The position numbers and the translations under genes are program-made. Shown here piece after piece: positions 13,701 through 24,258 of a stretch of 64,000 nt of DNA. The stretch is from Allacma fusca (lineage: Eukaryota; Arthropoda; Collembola; Symphypleona; Sminthuridae), in the NCBI GenBank assembly GCA_947179485.1, contig OX359245.1:44379067-44443066 (forward strand), read 5' to 3'. Each line of letters opens with the position of its first letter. Position 1 is the stretch's first letter. The notes beneath the pieces were generated by a model. It had not been told where the DNA came from. It did not search any database and saw only the letters and a program-made list of their open reading frames with translations.

Positions 13701-15134
13701 CCTTTGTTGCATGTTTCTAGGACTTCCAATATATGTAGATGGAAGTATCACTGTCCTTCCTACTTCTCGACCTGCTTCATTTGCTTTCTGTTGAACATAT
13801 TCGTGCAAAGCCGCGTAGTTTTCTGCTTTGAGCTTTTTTTGATTTATACGTATAAAATATAACCTATTAGCTTCCATTCTTGTATACCAATCTACCATTA
13901 GCTGATGTGTCAACTTCTGCCCTTTAAGAATGAAGTTACTTTTATTCTTTCGAACTTGAAGGTGGTAACTAAAATAATCCATTTCGGTTATTCGTTTTCC
14001 ATCCGATCTTTTTAAATCCTTATGCCATCCACTATCGCCCTTTGGAAAGAACAGAGGATACGTCAGGGAATCAAGGTGTGGAGCTAATATGCTTATATTT
14101 TGTGTTTTCCTTTCGTGCCTTAAATAAACGCGAATATCGCGATCATGTGGAGCACATCCATCGTCCTCAGTAAACACCATAGCAATTTCATTTGTCTTGG
14201 CAATATTATATCGCCTGGGATCAAAATTATTGTTAATAGAAATCTTCATCATCAGAGTTTTTGTATCAATACCTTTTTCGATCATTTCATCTTCTACCTC
14301 TTTTAACATTCTGTAGCTTTGCACTAATTGGTTATTGTTTACCATATAATCATGCAGAAACTTTAACACATCCGTGTCACATTGCTCATTGGCGGGGTTT
14401 TGCATTCTTATATCGGAAGCTTGCGCACTATCGAAGACATATAGTTGTGCATAACTGGGACTATCTTTATCATTCGGATGAAGTGGACCACTACGGTGAT
14501 ACAACTGGCCGTGTACTCTAAATACAAATGGTCCAGCACCAACATTATCAATCTTTCCTCCACATGAGGCCATGGCAATTGAGCTATTATAAGAACGAAT
14601 GTTTTTCATGAATTGCTTGTTAGCAAATAAGCCCTGAAGCTCATCAGGCAAGTCTGCAAAAGGTTGCAAGCAATCAATTTTCCCTGAATTACAGCAATTG
14701 GTAAAGTGACCTCTGCTTGTTCCTTCAGCGGGAAAATGCAGTGCTCCACAAAACTGGCATTCAGCATCCATCATGCCAATAAAGTGCTGATGAATATTTT
14801 CATTTCGTGAATTAGCTATTAAGGCTGAGAACTCTGTGGTTCTGTCTCTTCTACTGCTATTTCTGTCGCGGTATTCGCGCTGATTTTCATTAATTAAGTC
14901 ACGATGGAGCAATCTGGTTTGATGTTGGCGTTCGTTTATAATTTCTCTATTTGCTGATGCATACTTTCTTTTGTACTGTGATTGTCGAGCTTGTGTTTCA
15001 CTATGTACGCGTGCAGTTATGACAGGTTCAGGATCCTCTTCAGGAAGTTCCGACAAAGTACGATTCAAATTTTGTTTGATTCTCATTTTGTCGCTATTCA
15101 AAATCACAATTATTGTGAATTTGAATTCGGCCAA
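10748..15134 (-). CDS. Helitron Rep-helicase (RepHel), one frameshift
   Basis: This is the bifunctional Helitron transposase: HUH endonuclease plus PIF1-type helicase. The main frame (15134 to 11487, 1215 aa) contains DLFVTVTCNPNW, the HUH motif GLPHAHILW (about residue 560) and the two-tyrosine motif YIYKYIYKGHD (about residue 695). The helicase follows with Walker A NGPGGSGKT (about residue 1030) and Walker B VIIWDECTMVSK (about residue 1110). Near 11495-11505 the frame shifts by one. The next frame continues as DTVEIPHYFISSNLLINEIFGG and runs to 10748, including FPVRVSFAMTINKSQGQSFDKVGIY and LYVAFSRG, the last PIF1 motifs. Only this one break is visible, so the copy is recent or carries a sequencing error. 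The full product would be about 1460 aa, normal for arthropod RepHel without extra domains. The stop lies just inside the 3' terminal repeat. Confidence 0.92.
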
Positions 15135-15241
15135 TTTGCCTTAAATGTCCTAGGATAAATAGGTGGAGACTTCTTGAAGCTTCTTCAAGAAGACGAAAAC
15201 GTTGCCTGTATAGACAGGTCAATTCAAAGCTGGAAGCTTTT

Positions 15242-15597
15242 TTACAATTGTCTTTAAAAAGACAGTTGGTATAATTGTCTCTTGAAAGACAGTTGGTAAA
15301 ATTGTCTCTTGTAAGACAGTTGGTAAAGTTGTCTTTAAAAAGACAATTGGGTAAATTGTCTTTAAAAAGACAGTTGGGTAATATTGTCTTAAAAAAGACA
15401 GTTGGGTAAATTGTCTTGAAAAAGACAGTTGGGTAAATTGTCTTGAAAAAGACAGTTGGGTAAATTGTCTTGAAAAAGACAGTTGGGTAAATTGTCTTGA
15501 AAAAGACAGTTGGGTAAATTGTCTTGAAAAAGACAGTTGGGTAAATTGTCTTTAAAAAGACAATTGGGTTGTTTGCTTTAGAAAACAGTTGGAATAA
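15242..15597. repeat. Array of about 12 palindromic 27-bp units
   Basis: About twelve tandem units follow the form AATTGTCTTnAAAAAGACAGTTGGGTA. Each is itself a hairpin (TTGTCTT, short loop, AAGACA[A/G]TTG). The five central units are identical (15412-15535) and the edges are diverged. The array lies about 100 bp upstream of the RepHel start codon on the minus strand, where it could act as a regulatory or structural region. A separate short palindrome (CTTCTTGAAGCTTCTTCAAGAAG) lies at about 15170-15193. Confidence 0.9.
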
Positions 15598-15790
15598 CAG
15601 CGTTCACCTCTGCATAGCACACAGGGCGCTTATGCTTCAAAGTTGATGAAACGTGGTGCTTGGAACCATTGCGCATGTGTGCTGATGAGTGAAAATTAGA
15701 CTGAACTCATGCGTGGAATAAACTCGTATGTATGTGCGGATGCTGATGATGCGTGTTAATAATTTATTTATTGATGCATGTTAATATAAA

Positions 15791-16209
15791 ATGATGAACA
15801 ACCACTATGGCAGGAAGCTGGCCAAGAATATGAACAACCACTATGGCAGGAAGCTGGCCAAGAATATGAACAACCACTATGGCAGGAAGCTGGCCAAGAA
15901 TATGAACAACCACTATGGCAGGAAGCTGGCCAAGAATATGAACAACCACTATGGCAGGAAGCTGGCCAAGAATATGAACAACCACTATGGCAGGAAGCTG
16001 GCCAAGAATATGAACAACCACTATGGCAGGAAGCTGGCCAAGAATATGAACAACCACTATGGCAGGAAGCTGGCCAAGAATATGAACAACCACTATGGCA
16101 GGAAGCTGGCCAAGAATATGAACAATCACTATGGCAGGAAGCTGGCCAAGAATATGAACAACCACTATGGCAGGAAGCTGGCCAAGAATATGAACAACCA
16201 CTATGGCAG
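15791..16209. repeat. 36-bp minisatellite, array 1 (about 11.6 copies)
   Basis: The tandem unit of 36 bp contains AACAACCACTATGGCAGGAA and GCTGGCCAAGAATATG. Copies are nearly identical; one variant, AACAATCAC, lies near 16123. Because 36 is a multiple of 3 and no stop falls in some frames, long open frames run along both strands. I treat these as repeat artefacts, not proteins. The same unit returns in array 2 on the other side of the cysteine-rich gene. Confidence 0.95.
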
Positions 16210-16304
16210 TAATAATATCAATAATAAAAAGTAAATAATAGTAATAATAATAGTCCTCATCATAATAATGATAGCATAAAATCAGTTCATTTTTTAATAA
16301 AAAT

Positions 16305-17007
16305 TTAGTCCGCCAACAACATGTCCTCTATTTGAACATCGGCGAATACGTCCTCAACTTGAACTGGGACTGGAACTTGAACCGCTGCGGGGATTCCCGG
16401 ATTGGGTACAGCCACGATCGGAAGCACCGGGTTCCTCTCAACGGGTTGCGATACCATCGGGTTGAGCATATTCTTGATGGCCTCCTGCTGTTCCATCACT
16501 CGTCGTATGTGCTGATGCAGCACACGCTGGTAGGCTTCCCCTGCCGGGGTTCGCCACTGACAGAGTGCGCAAAAGCGCTGGCCATCTGAAAAACCAAAAT
16601 TAAAAAATTATTGCGTCACTATTTAAATATAAACTCTACAAAGAATAAAAACAAATAAATGTTGGGAATAATACCTTTTATAAAGACGCACTTACAACCA
16701 TCACACACAAACCAGCCCCTGGGAGCGGGCGGCATTGGGACACCTTGTCCAGACAGTACGGGTTGCCCGCAGTACTCGAATCGGCAACGATCTAAGGAAT
16801 TGAAAACAAAATGATTAAATACATAATATATATTTATAAATAATAACATAAATAAATACATTTCAAACTCAAATACAGGATCTTACCCCAAGAAGTGCTC
16901 ACTGCATGATGGCAATGCACGCAGTACCGGCAGACTGTCCGGTTCCGGATGTTCGGGGCTCTCATGGGCACGTCAGCTCCGGGTGCACGTGGGCGGAATG
17001 GTAGCAT
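16305..17007 (-). CDS. Cysteine-rich putative zinc-binding protein carried by the Helitron, three exons
   Basis: My model is exon 1 17007-16887, exon 2 16791-16675 and exon 3 16585-16305. All introns are GT-AG and phase 1, and the total is 519 nt in frame (172 aa). Exon 1 starts MLPFRPRAPGADVPMRAPNI and holds CRYCVHCHH. Exon 2 holds DRCRFEYCGQ and FVCDGCKC. Exon 3 holds RFCALCQWRTPAGEAYQR, then a Gln/Val/Pro-rich tail ending in an acidic segment. The paired CxxC and HH motifs suggest two or more zinc sites, but I do not recognise the family. The gene lies on the same strand as RepHel, between two arrays of one minisatellite unit. That frame and splice phases hold across three exons suggests it is functional or recently was. 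It may be a captured host gene or a Helitron accessory gene. Base composition is more GC-rich than the surroundings. Confidence 0.72.
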
Positions 17008-17092
17008 GCTGTAAAAAATAAAAAAATAAACCACATTGTACAAACTTAAAAAAAAATCAATTCACCCACTGAGGCAGGGCGCTGGCCATCCA

Positions 17093-17509
17093 TGTCAGCC
17101 CACTATGGCAGGGTGCTGGCCAGGTCAAGAGCAACCACTTTGGCAGGAAGCTGGCCAAGATGAACAACCACTATGGCAGGAAGCTGGCCAAGAAGAACAA
17201 CCACTATGGCAGGAAGCTGGCCCGGATGAACAACCACTATGGCAGGAAGCTGGCCCAGAAGAACAACCACTATGGCATGAAGCTGGCCAAGAAGAACAAC
17301 CACTATGGCAGGAAGCTGGCCAAGAACAACCACTATGGCAGGAAGCTGGCCAAGAACAACCAGTATGGCAGGAAGCTGGCCAGTATGAACAACCACTATG
17401 GCAGGAAGCTGGCCAGTATGAACAACCACTATGGCAGGAAGCTGGCCAGTATGAACAACCACTATGGCAGGAAGCTGGCCAGGATGAACAACCACTATGG
17501 CAGGAAATA
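17093..17509. repeat. Minisatellite array 2, same unit as array 1 but variable length
   Basis: About twelve units of ACCACTATGGCAGGAAGCTG are joined by linkers such as GCCAAGAAGAACA, GCCCGGATGAACA and GCCAGTATGAACA, giving unit lengths of about 30-33 bp. Orientation is the same as array 1. It starts with two more diverged units (GGCAGGGCGCTGGCC, GGCAGGGTGCTGGCC). Again it leaves long open frames on both strands with no recognisable protein. Confidence 0.92.
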
Positions 17510-17689
17510 AACAAACCAAATACATACATCATAACATCAAATAAATTAACACCTTCACAAAAATAAGAATGACGGAACAAACAGCAGCAACTCTGCAGCA
17601 GCTAATCACGAACTGGAACCTGAAAAAAATTAAAATATAAAATACAACACACCTGGAACCTACAAAACAAAAATCAAATAAACATCATG

Positions 17690-18010
17690 ATCTGAATAAA
17701 TACAAATATACAAATTATTTACAAACAATATTTACACCCAGAATTTACAACAGTATTTACACCCACAATTTACGCATAAAATTTACACCCATAATTTACA
17801 AATAATATGTACGCCCACAATTTACAAATAATATTTACACCAATAAAATTTACACCAATAATATGTACACCAATAATATTTACACTAATGATTTACATAA
17901 ATACTTTACACCAATAAAATTTACACCAATAATTTACATAAATAATTTACATAAATAATTTACACCATGAATTTACACCATGAATTTACACCATGAATTT
18001 ACAAATATAC
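17690..18010. repeat. Degenerate ATTTACACC(A/C)ATA tandem repeats
   Basis: An AT-rich, roughly 320-bp stretch is built from ATTTACACCAATAA, ATTTACATAAATA and AATTTACACCATG units with a period of about 13-18 bp. No open frame is visible. It lies between minisatellite array 2 and the hairpin cluster in the 5' part of the Helitron. Confidence 0.8.
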
Positions 18011-18115
18011 AAAATAATACAAATAAAATATTTACAATCAATAAAAACTCACGACACCAAACAGCAGCAATACCTGAAAAAACAATTAACACTCACAATT
18101 AAAACAAACTTCTGA

Positions 18116-18671
18116 ACTCTTTGCTGTGGTTCCTGAAATTTGTCTGTGGTTTTCCTTAGTTCTCCTGTCCAAGACTGGTGGCTTTCAGTGGGAACAAAAG
18201 AAACCCACAGACAAATTTCAGGAACCACAACAAAGAGTGTATCCAAAATTTGGAATTATTTTGGAAATTCTCGGCTATTGTTGCAGTTCGTGTTTCCCCA
18301 ACCCCTTGGCTCACCTATGCCTAAGCATAGGAGTACCATGAGGTTGGGAAAAAGAGAGCTGAAACCACAGCGGAGAATTTCCAAAATAATTTAAAATTTT
18401 GGAAATTCTCGGCTGTGGTTTCAGTTCTCGTTACCCCAACCCTTTGGCTCTCCTATGCTTAGGCATAGGAGTACCATGAGGTTTGGAAAAAGAGAGCTGA
18501 AACCACAGCCGAGAATTTCCAAAAAACTACACGCCCGAGTGCACACTGTCGCAGATCCTACCTCGTCAAGTTGCGTCGGCTTACTGAGGAGTTGAAGCGA
18601 AAGTGTGCTCGTGCATTAGATTGCACGCACTCCTATGCTTAAGCATGCTTTTGCTTCAACTCCTCCAGTGA
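18116..18671. repeat. Cluster of four long imperfect hairpins near the Helitron 5' end
   Basis: Hairpin 1 has 37-bp arms at 18116-18152 and 18201-18238 (CTGTGGTTCCTGAAATTTGT and its complement). Hairpins 2 (18254-18391) and 3 (about 18392-18526) are tandem copies of one roughly 135-bp near-perfect palindrome. They run from GGAAATTCTCGGCTGTGG through a CCTATGCTTAGGCATAGG centre to CCACAGCCGAGAATTTCC. Hairpin 4 (about 18582-18668) has AGGAGTTGAAGC / GCTTCAACTCCT arms and again a CCTATGCTTAAGCAT centre. They end about 150 bp from the 5' TC terminus. Confidence 0.88.
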
Positions 18672-20374
18672 CCACGCTTCGTTGGCGTTGGTTTACTCGG
18701 CACTCATTGGTGGACTGCCGGAAAGTGTCCCAAGGATTCAGAAGAGAGGGAAGTTTTAAAATAGTCGCTTCATCACGCGCGTTTTATATTTTAGAGATGT
18801 GAATAAAAATATCTGATACATATGTTGCTGTAATCGATTATTTTCCTATCCCAAGACGTTTAACAGTGGTTTGTATAACGGAGAGGTTTATAATGAAAGA
18901 ACCTTTGCAGTCTCATTTATCAGGAGTCTAAAACGTGAGACAAGTTTAAAATAAATCAAAAAATGTGCACTCGTATTTCACCTTTTTAAAACGATTCATA
19001 CACCTTGCCCACAACCACTTTATGCAACTTTAAAATATCACTAGATACAGTTTTCTTGGCAATTCCCTCAAGTTGATATGGAAATCATTTGTTTTCAAGT
19101 GATGTAGCAAGGAAATGTAATAAAATCTGTTGATAATCACGAGTTGTATTCCTACAAATAAACTTTTCTCACGCAATATTTTTTAAACCTCAACATGAGT
19201 TTATTATCGTCACCATCAAAACCTGATGGAAATATTAAGCTTGTTTAATTATAACAATGCTTATACTTTTCCTTTCAGCTGGTATAAAGAGTTCGCATTT
19301 ATTGTCTATTGAATCTACCGTTTCCGTTTCCACTTCAATTATCTACTTGTTTTACACACATATCGCACGACTATTCCAGGTCTGGTAGGTACATAGTATT
19401 GCATTGTACTTCAAAAACGGACAACGAAAATATGTTTTTATTGCGTTGTCAATTATATTTTTAAAATGGATGTTAAACGTGTACTTAAAAAATTCGTTAT
19501 CAAAGGATAGTTTCCTTGATGAATATAGCATGATTTTATGCGACATGCTGAAACTTCAAAATCCCTTTAAATGTACTAGTATTTCTAATTAATTACTAAT
19601 TTTGTTCCAGCATTCTTGGTATCCTGGCAAGATAATTTCCTCTCGTGAAAAATCGCAATTAGTAAGTTTTTCTGTGGAAATGTTCATATACGCATGTTGA
19701 ACCAATGTATTACGTCACCTGGACTACTCAAGTAAGTTTTTTTGTCTTAGTTGTTTTGTTAAGTTAGAGACACTCGTGCCAAAATTTTCCAGAAAGATAG
19801 CAAATTAAAAAGACCACAAAATAAAATCCCCACTTGCGTAAATACATGGAATATCATCAGTACATGAGAAAATCCTTGGGCATAAATGTTTATTATTGTA
19901 CAGGGTACTGAAGTGCAATCTGCTGAGACTATCTGAAAAATCTGGTACCCATTATCTCTGATATATAGGATGAGCAAACCGTAAAAACATGTCTGCATAA
20001 ATATATATTCAACAACCGAGTAGATTTTACTTCTGAAAATAACTACCCTTAGAGAAATGTCAAGAAGAGTGAAGGCTCTAAACCTTTTGATCAAATAATG
20101 AGGTTAAAACTGGTTTGGAATTCTACGAATTGTAACTTGTAATACATATACATTACCATTTAACATTTTATTTCGTAAACCAGTAAATCACTTTGGTATG
20201 GACGTGCTTGAGAAAAATGCAAGGATGTATTTTTTGTCTTTCCAAGTAATTACCTATTAGACTTGTGGGCATACGTATGTACATAGAACGAATGTGAAAA
20301 TTGAATAAAAGTAATTGTACTCGCAAAATATTCCAGGGATTTATAGTCTTGTGCTGACCGTAAATAGACCGAAA

Positions 20375-22294
20375 ATGATTCACTTATTTTTCGTCTTAAT
20401 AGTTATTTATTTGTTTTTTTCTAAGGTCCAACAGCTCACGACATCTCTGAAACTACCACCAGGTATAAATCCAAGCAAATAATTTTTTCTTAATAATTAA
20501 TCCGGATATTTATGAATGCAGGCTTAATAATTGTTTTTATAGGTCCATTGAATTTCCCATTTATCGGTAATTTACAATGGCTTGCGAAGTTTCCCTGGAA
20601 GCATTTTTCCAATTATGGAAAGATTTATGGCCCGATTACTTACTTGAAAATGGGAAAAGCACGGTAGGCTTCAGCAAGCGTTCAAAAGAAATTCTATGAA
20701 ATGTTCTAACGCTTTGTGAATTTAACTTATGTGAATGTGAATTCAATTGTGAGTACAAAAACATATTTTATTTTGTAGTGCATTTCTTCTCAATGACATT
20801 ACGACTTGGAAAGCAGCATATTGTCGGCCAGAGCTAAGTCGACATCCAGGAAAACTGTTTGAAATGATTTTGGAAAACAAAAGTATGATTCGATTATATT
20901 ATGATTTGTGATCATAAAATTAAATAAACGAAATCAGTTTTTTATACTTTTTATTACGAATTTATAGGCATCATTTTTGGTAACGGAAATCCGGAAATTA
21001 AACAGTACATGACCAAAATCTTGAATGAGTTTGGAAAAAACAATCTAGAAAGTTTGGCATTGCAAGAAATTTCCTTGCTTCGCCAAAAATTTTTAGAATC
21101 TAATGGCAAACCCGTATACGTTCATTCCATGTTTGCCATACCAACGGTAAATGTAATCTGGACGCTACTATTTGGGAAACGGATTGAGGATGATGACAAA
21201 AGTTTACATGAATTTGCTGAGGAAATCACGACGTAACACAAGTCATTCATTTACAATTTATTATTTAAATTTGGCTTTGCGTTTCTTCGTTTATTGATTT
21301 AGTAATGACGTGTTGAAATTATTTGTATTTTAGTAGCTCAAATGACTCCTCATTTTTGGGACGGCAGTCGGTATTATCTTTAATGCCCTATATGAACAAA
21401 TTTTTCCCTTCCTCGCGAAACGAATTCCTTCGAACTGGCATGCTGAAATCCATTAAAATTATTAAAGAAAGAATAGAAAATCGCGCACGGAGTCGCCAGA
21501 AGTTTGAAATCAGCAATATAACTGATGCTTATTTTGAAAAAGAGGAACAAACTGATCCAAAGTCCAACTCTTTTTTTGCAGGAGGTAGTTCAACTTCCTA
21601 TTTTGTTTCAGTTCTATGAAGTTTGAATGCTATTTGATTGAAATTATTTTCAATTTTGTTTACTGCAGATACTTCTATTCATTTTGTCTACATGGGTTTA
21701 TTTATGGCTGGTGCGGACTCAACAAGTACATGCTTAGAGTGGTTAATCCTGTTTTTGGCATCTAACCCGTCTGCGCAAAAGCGGTTTCAACAAGAAATCG
21801 ATCTAGTTATTGGAAATCGAGATCCCTCTTTAGTTGACAGGGAAAGAATGCCGTACACATTAGCAGTTATTCAGGAAACGTTTAGGCTCTCAGTAATTTC
21901 GATTACACAATTCCGGCAAGCCAAAGAGGACACAAAACTTCTAGGATACGATATTCCTAAAGGATCCATACTGATTCCAAATGTCTACGCTATTAACACA
22001 GACCCCAATGTGTGGCTAGAACCGGATGAATTTAGACCTGAGAGGTTCCTCAATGAAAATGGTATGTTTGAGAAAAGTGACAAATTTTCAACTTTTGGAT
22101 ATGGGAGGAGATCATGTCTTGGAGAAAATATAGCACGAAATGAGATATTCATCTTTGCTACAAGTATTTTTCAACACTTTAATTTAAAAATTGATGGTAG
22201 CATTCCCTCACTGCATGGAAACTTTGGGTTTCTTCACCATCCCAATCGATTTAATGTGTGTTTTGAAAAGCGAAACAATTACATACGTATTTAA
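20375..22294 (+). CDS. Cytochrome P450, copy A, six exons, complete
   Basis: This is a microsomal haem-thiolate monooxygenase that looks like the CYP2 clan. Exons are 20375-20462, 20543-20663, 20779-20882, 20968-21232, 21334-21584 and 21669-22294. Introns are GT-AG and short, and the sum of 1455 nt is exactly in frame (484 aa, the usual P450 length). Residues 1-17 form a hydrophobic membrane anchor, followed by the Pro-rich hinge LPPGP (28-31). The I-helix oxygen-binding motif AGADST is at 290-295, ExxR as ETFR at 346-349, PERF at 400-403, and the haem loop FGYGRRSCLG has its ligand Cys at 426. All catalytic landmarks are intact. A polyadenylation-like AATAAA lies near 22380. Substrate cannot be inferred; such tandem P450s often act in xenobiotic or hormone metabolism. 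Of the three copies in the window this is the only one with no visible defect. Confidence 0.93.
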
Positions 22295-22543
22295 GTATAT
22301 CCAGAATACCAGACTTGTAACTAATGTAAAATTAATGCTTTTGTAATATACTTTTGTTATAAGTATTTAACTGGTTAATAATAAATCAGAATAATTCAGA
22401 AACGAACACTAATATATTTTTAAAATACTGCATATCTGAAAATCTGCATATCATGTGATCTTGAAATATGTTTAATATATTTTATATATATTATATTGTT
22501 TCTCACGGGTGCATAAGTTGACTCCGGCTAATATAACTCGACG

Positions 22544-22741
22544 ATGCAACCTGGTCCTGAAATTTGGTTTTTAGAAAGGGAAACTTTCTTATACATTTAT
22601 GTGATCCTCCCGCCCAAGGTTCGTAGGCTCGATATCTCTTTAACAGAACAACTTAACGAAATTATACAAGTACCAAAAAATAACTTATTCGCTGTTGTTG
22701 TGCCTTATCATACTTTCGATCACAAGCTGCTGTCAGGTTAA
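22544..22741 (+). CDS. Hypothetical 65-aa ORF downstream of P450-A
   Basis: The open frame starts MQPGPEIWFLERETFLYIYV and contains NNLFAVVVPYHTFDHKLL. It lies about 250 bp after the P450 stop. The same ORF is kept after P450-B (43431-43628) with three amino-acid changes, and is decayed after P450-C (about 55803-55995). The frame ends next to a donor-like CAG|GTTAAT, so it could be an exon of a larger gene. I do not recognise it; conservation may only reflect recent duplication. Confidence 0.3.
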   Translation: MQPGPEIWFLERETFLYIYVILPPKVRRLDISLTEQLNEIIQVPKNNLFAVVVPYHTFDHKLLSG

Positions 22742-22821
22742 TTGCAAATAATTCAAATCTATAAAATCATTACTGCAAGGACATCAATCGCCACATATCG
22801 GAAGAATTATATACTACGCAA

Positions 22822-23266
22822 CAGGGTTGGTTTGGTTTAAACCAAACGGTTTTTTTAATAAAAACCAATGGTTTAAACCAAACACCTAAAATTTTATTAT
22901 TTTCAATCCAAAATGCTTATATTTCGTCGTGCACAAAACTTGTGCAGTTACTGTGATATTGTGTAGTTAAACTTTAGTGAAGTAAACAATACTATTAGCT
23001 TTTAGTCTTGTACATTTAGAAATTCGGAATCGTTTGTAAAATGAAAAATGCCAAACTTGTGTTTATGCTGCAAAGTTATCGTTAAAATTTTATCTAAATT
23101 ATTAAATATTTAATGCTTTGTGATACTTACTGAGTTTTGGAAATAAGTAAATTTGTTCAAATTCACATGTTTTTGCATATTAATGAATGTTTTGGATTGA
23201 AAATTTGTTTAAACCAAAAAAACCTGGTCTGAACAAAAAAAAACGATTTAAACCAAAAAAAACCTG
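22822..23266. mobile_element. Non-autonomous TIR element (CAGGGTTGG... type, hAT-like)
   Basis: The left end is CAGGGTTGGTTTGGTTTAAA. The right end, reversed, is CAGGTTTTTTTTGGTTTAAA. The motif GGTTTAAACCAA recurs near both ends. Copies B and C lack this sequence at the matching place, which supports an insertion into block A. A clean 8-bp target duplication is not visible. It has no coding capacity. Confidence 0.6.
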
Positions 23267-24258
23267 GTAATAGAAACGTAATAGAAATGACGTTACGAGT
23301 TTTACCTAGTGACGGTTTTCTTGTAGCTGTACGAGTTATTTATTTAATCGCTCACCGTAGATACCTTCCAAACTATTTTCCCCGGATTAACCGTTAACTT
23401 TTATAATTTTTACAAGTGCGCAAATTTCACTTTCCTGCATCTGCAAACAAAGTTTGCTTATATTGGTACAATGCACGGATTTTTTTAAATGCTCACTTTG
23501 CTCGTTCTTCCTCGTTTAATTAATTTAGCTTTAAGCGAAGTGGTCATTCAAGTTGTCAAGAAATTCAATTCGGAAACGAAGTTCAGTTGGTCCAAGCAAA
23601 CTGTGAACTGAGCTAACATAAAATAAAATATGTAATTTAATTTATTTTAATTTCGAGCTTACTTCATCCAAATAATGCCCAAAGCTCACTTTAATGGTAA
23701 TTATTAATCTTGGTGAACCCCATTGTTCATCGCTTAGTACTTTCTCGCAGAACAAAACTGCTGAATTGAATTGAATTACTTCAGTTTTCATTTCATTTCA
23801 ATTTTCAAACTGAATTGAATCCAAAATTTTGAACCAGCCCGTCCACTACCTGATATTGGTGCTGAAGTCCCTATTGAGAATGTCTGGTTGTCTGTCTGGA
23901 CGACAGCTGCCAAACCAAGGGCACCAGACAGCTCATATCAACTATTTGCAGGGGCAGAGTATGTAAAAATTAGGAACCTATTGTTTTTGAAGGAGATCGG
24001 GTCACAGGTTTAACCTCAGAAAATTAAATCAGGTCACGTCTAAACACATGCAAATATCAGAATCTTGTAAGTATATCTGGCGTCATCTATAATCGGATTT
24101 GTCATTAACAATATTTTTTTTCTATAAGCCGATAGATGTCTCATGAACTCGAGCATGCAAAATTTGAATATTGTCGTCAATGTTTTTCAAAATTTGCAGA
24201 CTCATTACGATTCGACGCAGGAATTTTAATTTTTGGTTCAACATAATATGCTCACTGG

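Larger units (their letters stand above)
10655..18816 (-). mobile_element. Near-complete autonomous Helitron (8162 bp)
   Basis: This is a rolling-circle transposon read on the minus strand. The 3' end, at low coordinates, is CTAG followed by host T (plus-strand A at 10654). It is preceded by a 6-bp-stem hairpin (10666-10684) exactly 11 nt from the terminus, the classical Helitron 3' structure. The 5' end is TC: the minus strand starts TCAGATATTTTTATTCAC at 18816 and soon gives AAAACGCGCG, with host A opposite 18817. Blocks B and C hold the homologous sequence without the element (about 38970-39010 and 50663-50702), supporting both ends. Inside, from 5' to 3' on the minus strand, are a hairpin cluster, AT-rich repeats, a minisatellite, a three-exon cysteine-rich gene, the same minisatellite again, a 27-bp palindromic array and the Rep-helicase gene. 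Confidence 0.9.
9228..24258. repeat. Duplicated block A (9228-10654 and 18817-24258, split by a Helitron)
   Basis: From the FBXO9 3' flank onward, block A is clearly homologous to block B (37446 to about 44128) and block C (47866-56713). Shared landmarks are the CTTACACCTTAACATTATTG start, the GAGCATAGCACAC segment (10629 / 38964 / 50657), the CCTATCCCAAGACG segment (18847 / 39029) and the P450 gene. A lacks about 640 bp present in B and C (39115-39755) and lacks the hAT-type element at 39875. Outside the P450 gene, 9240-10640 and 18830-20370 contain only short open frames of no recognisable family. Confidence 0.85.

Noticed and set aside
15242-15597. CRISPR-like array of palindromic repeats
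   Set aside because: Units are directly tandem with no unique spacers, the context is a eukaryotic Helitron and no cas gene is present.
15764-16234. Long open frames on both strands through minisatellite array 1 (and likewise 17036-17580)
   Set aside because: They arise because a 36-bp unit keeps any stop-free frame open; no non-repetitive protein sequence or family match.
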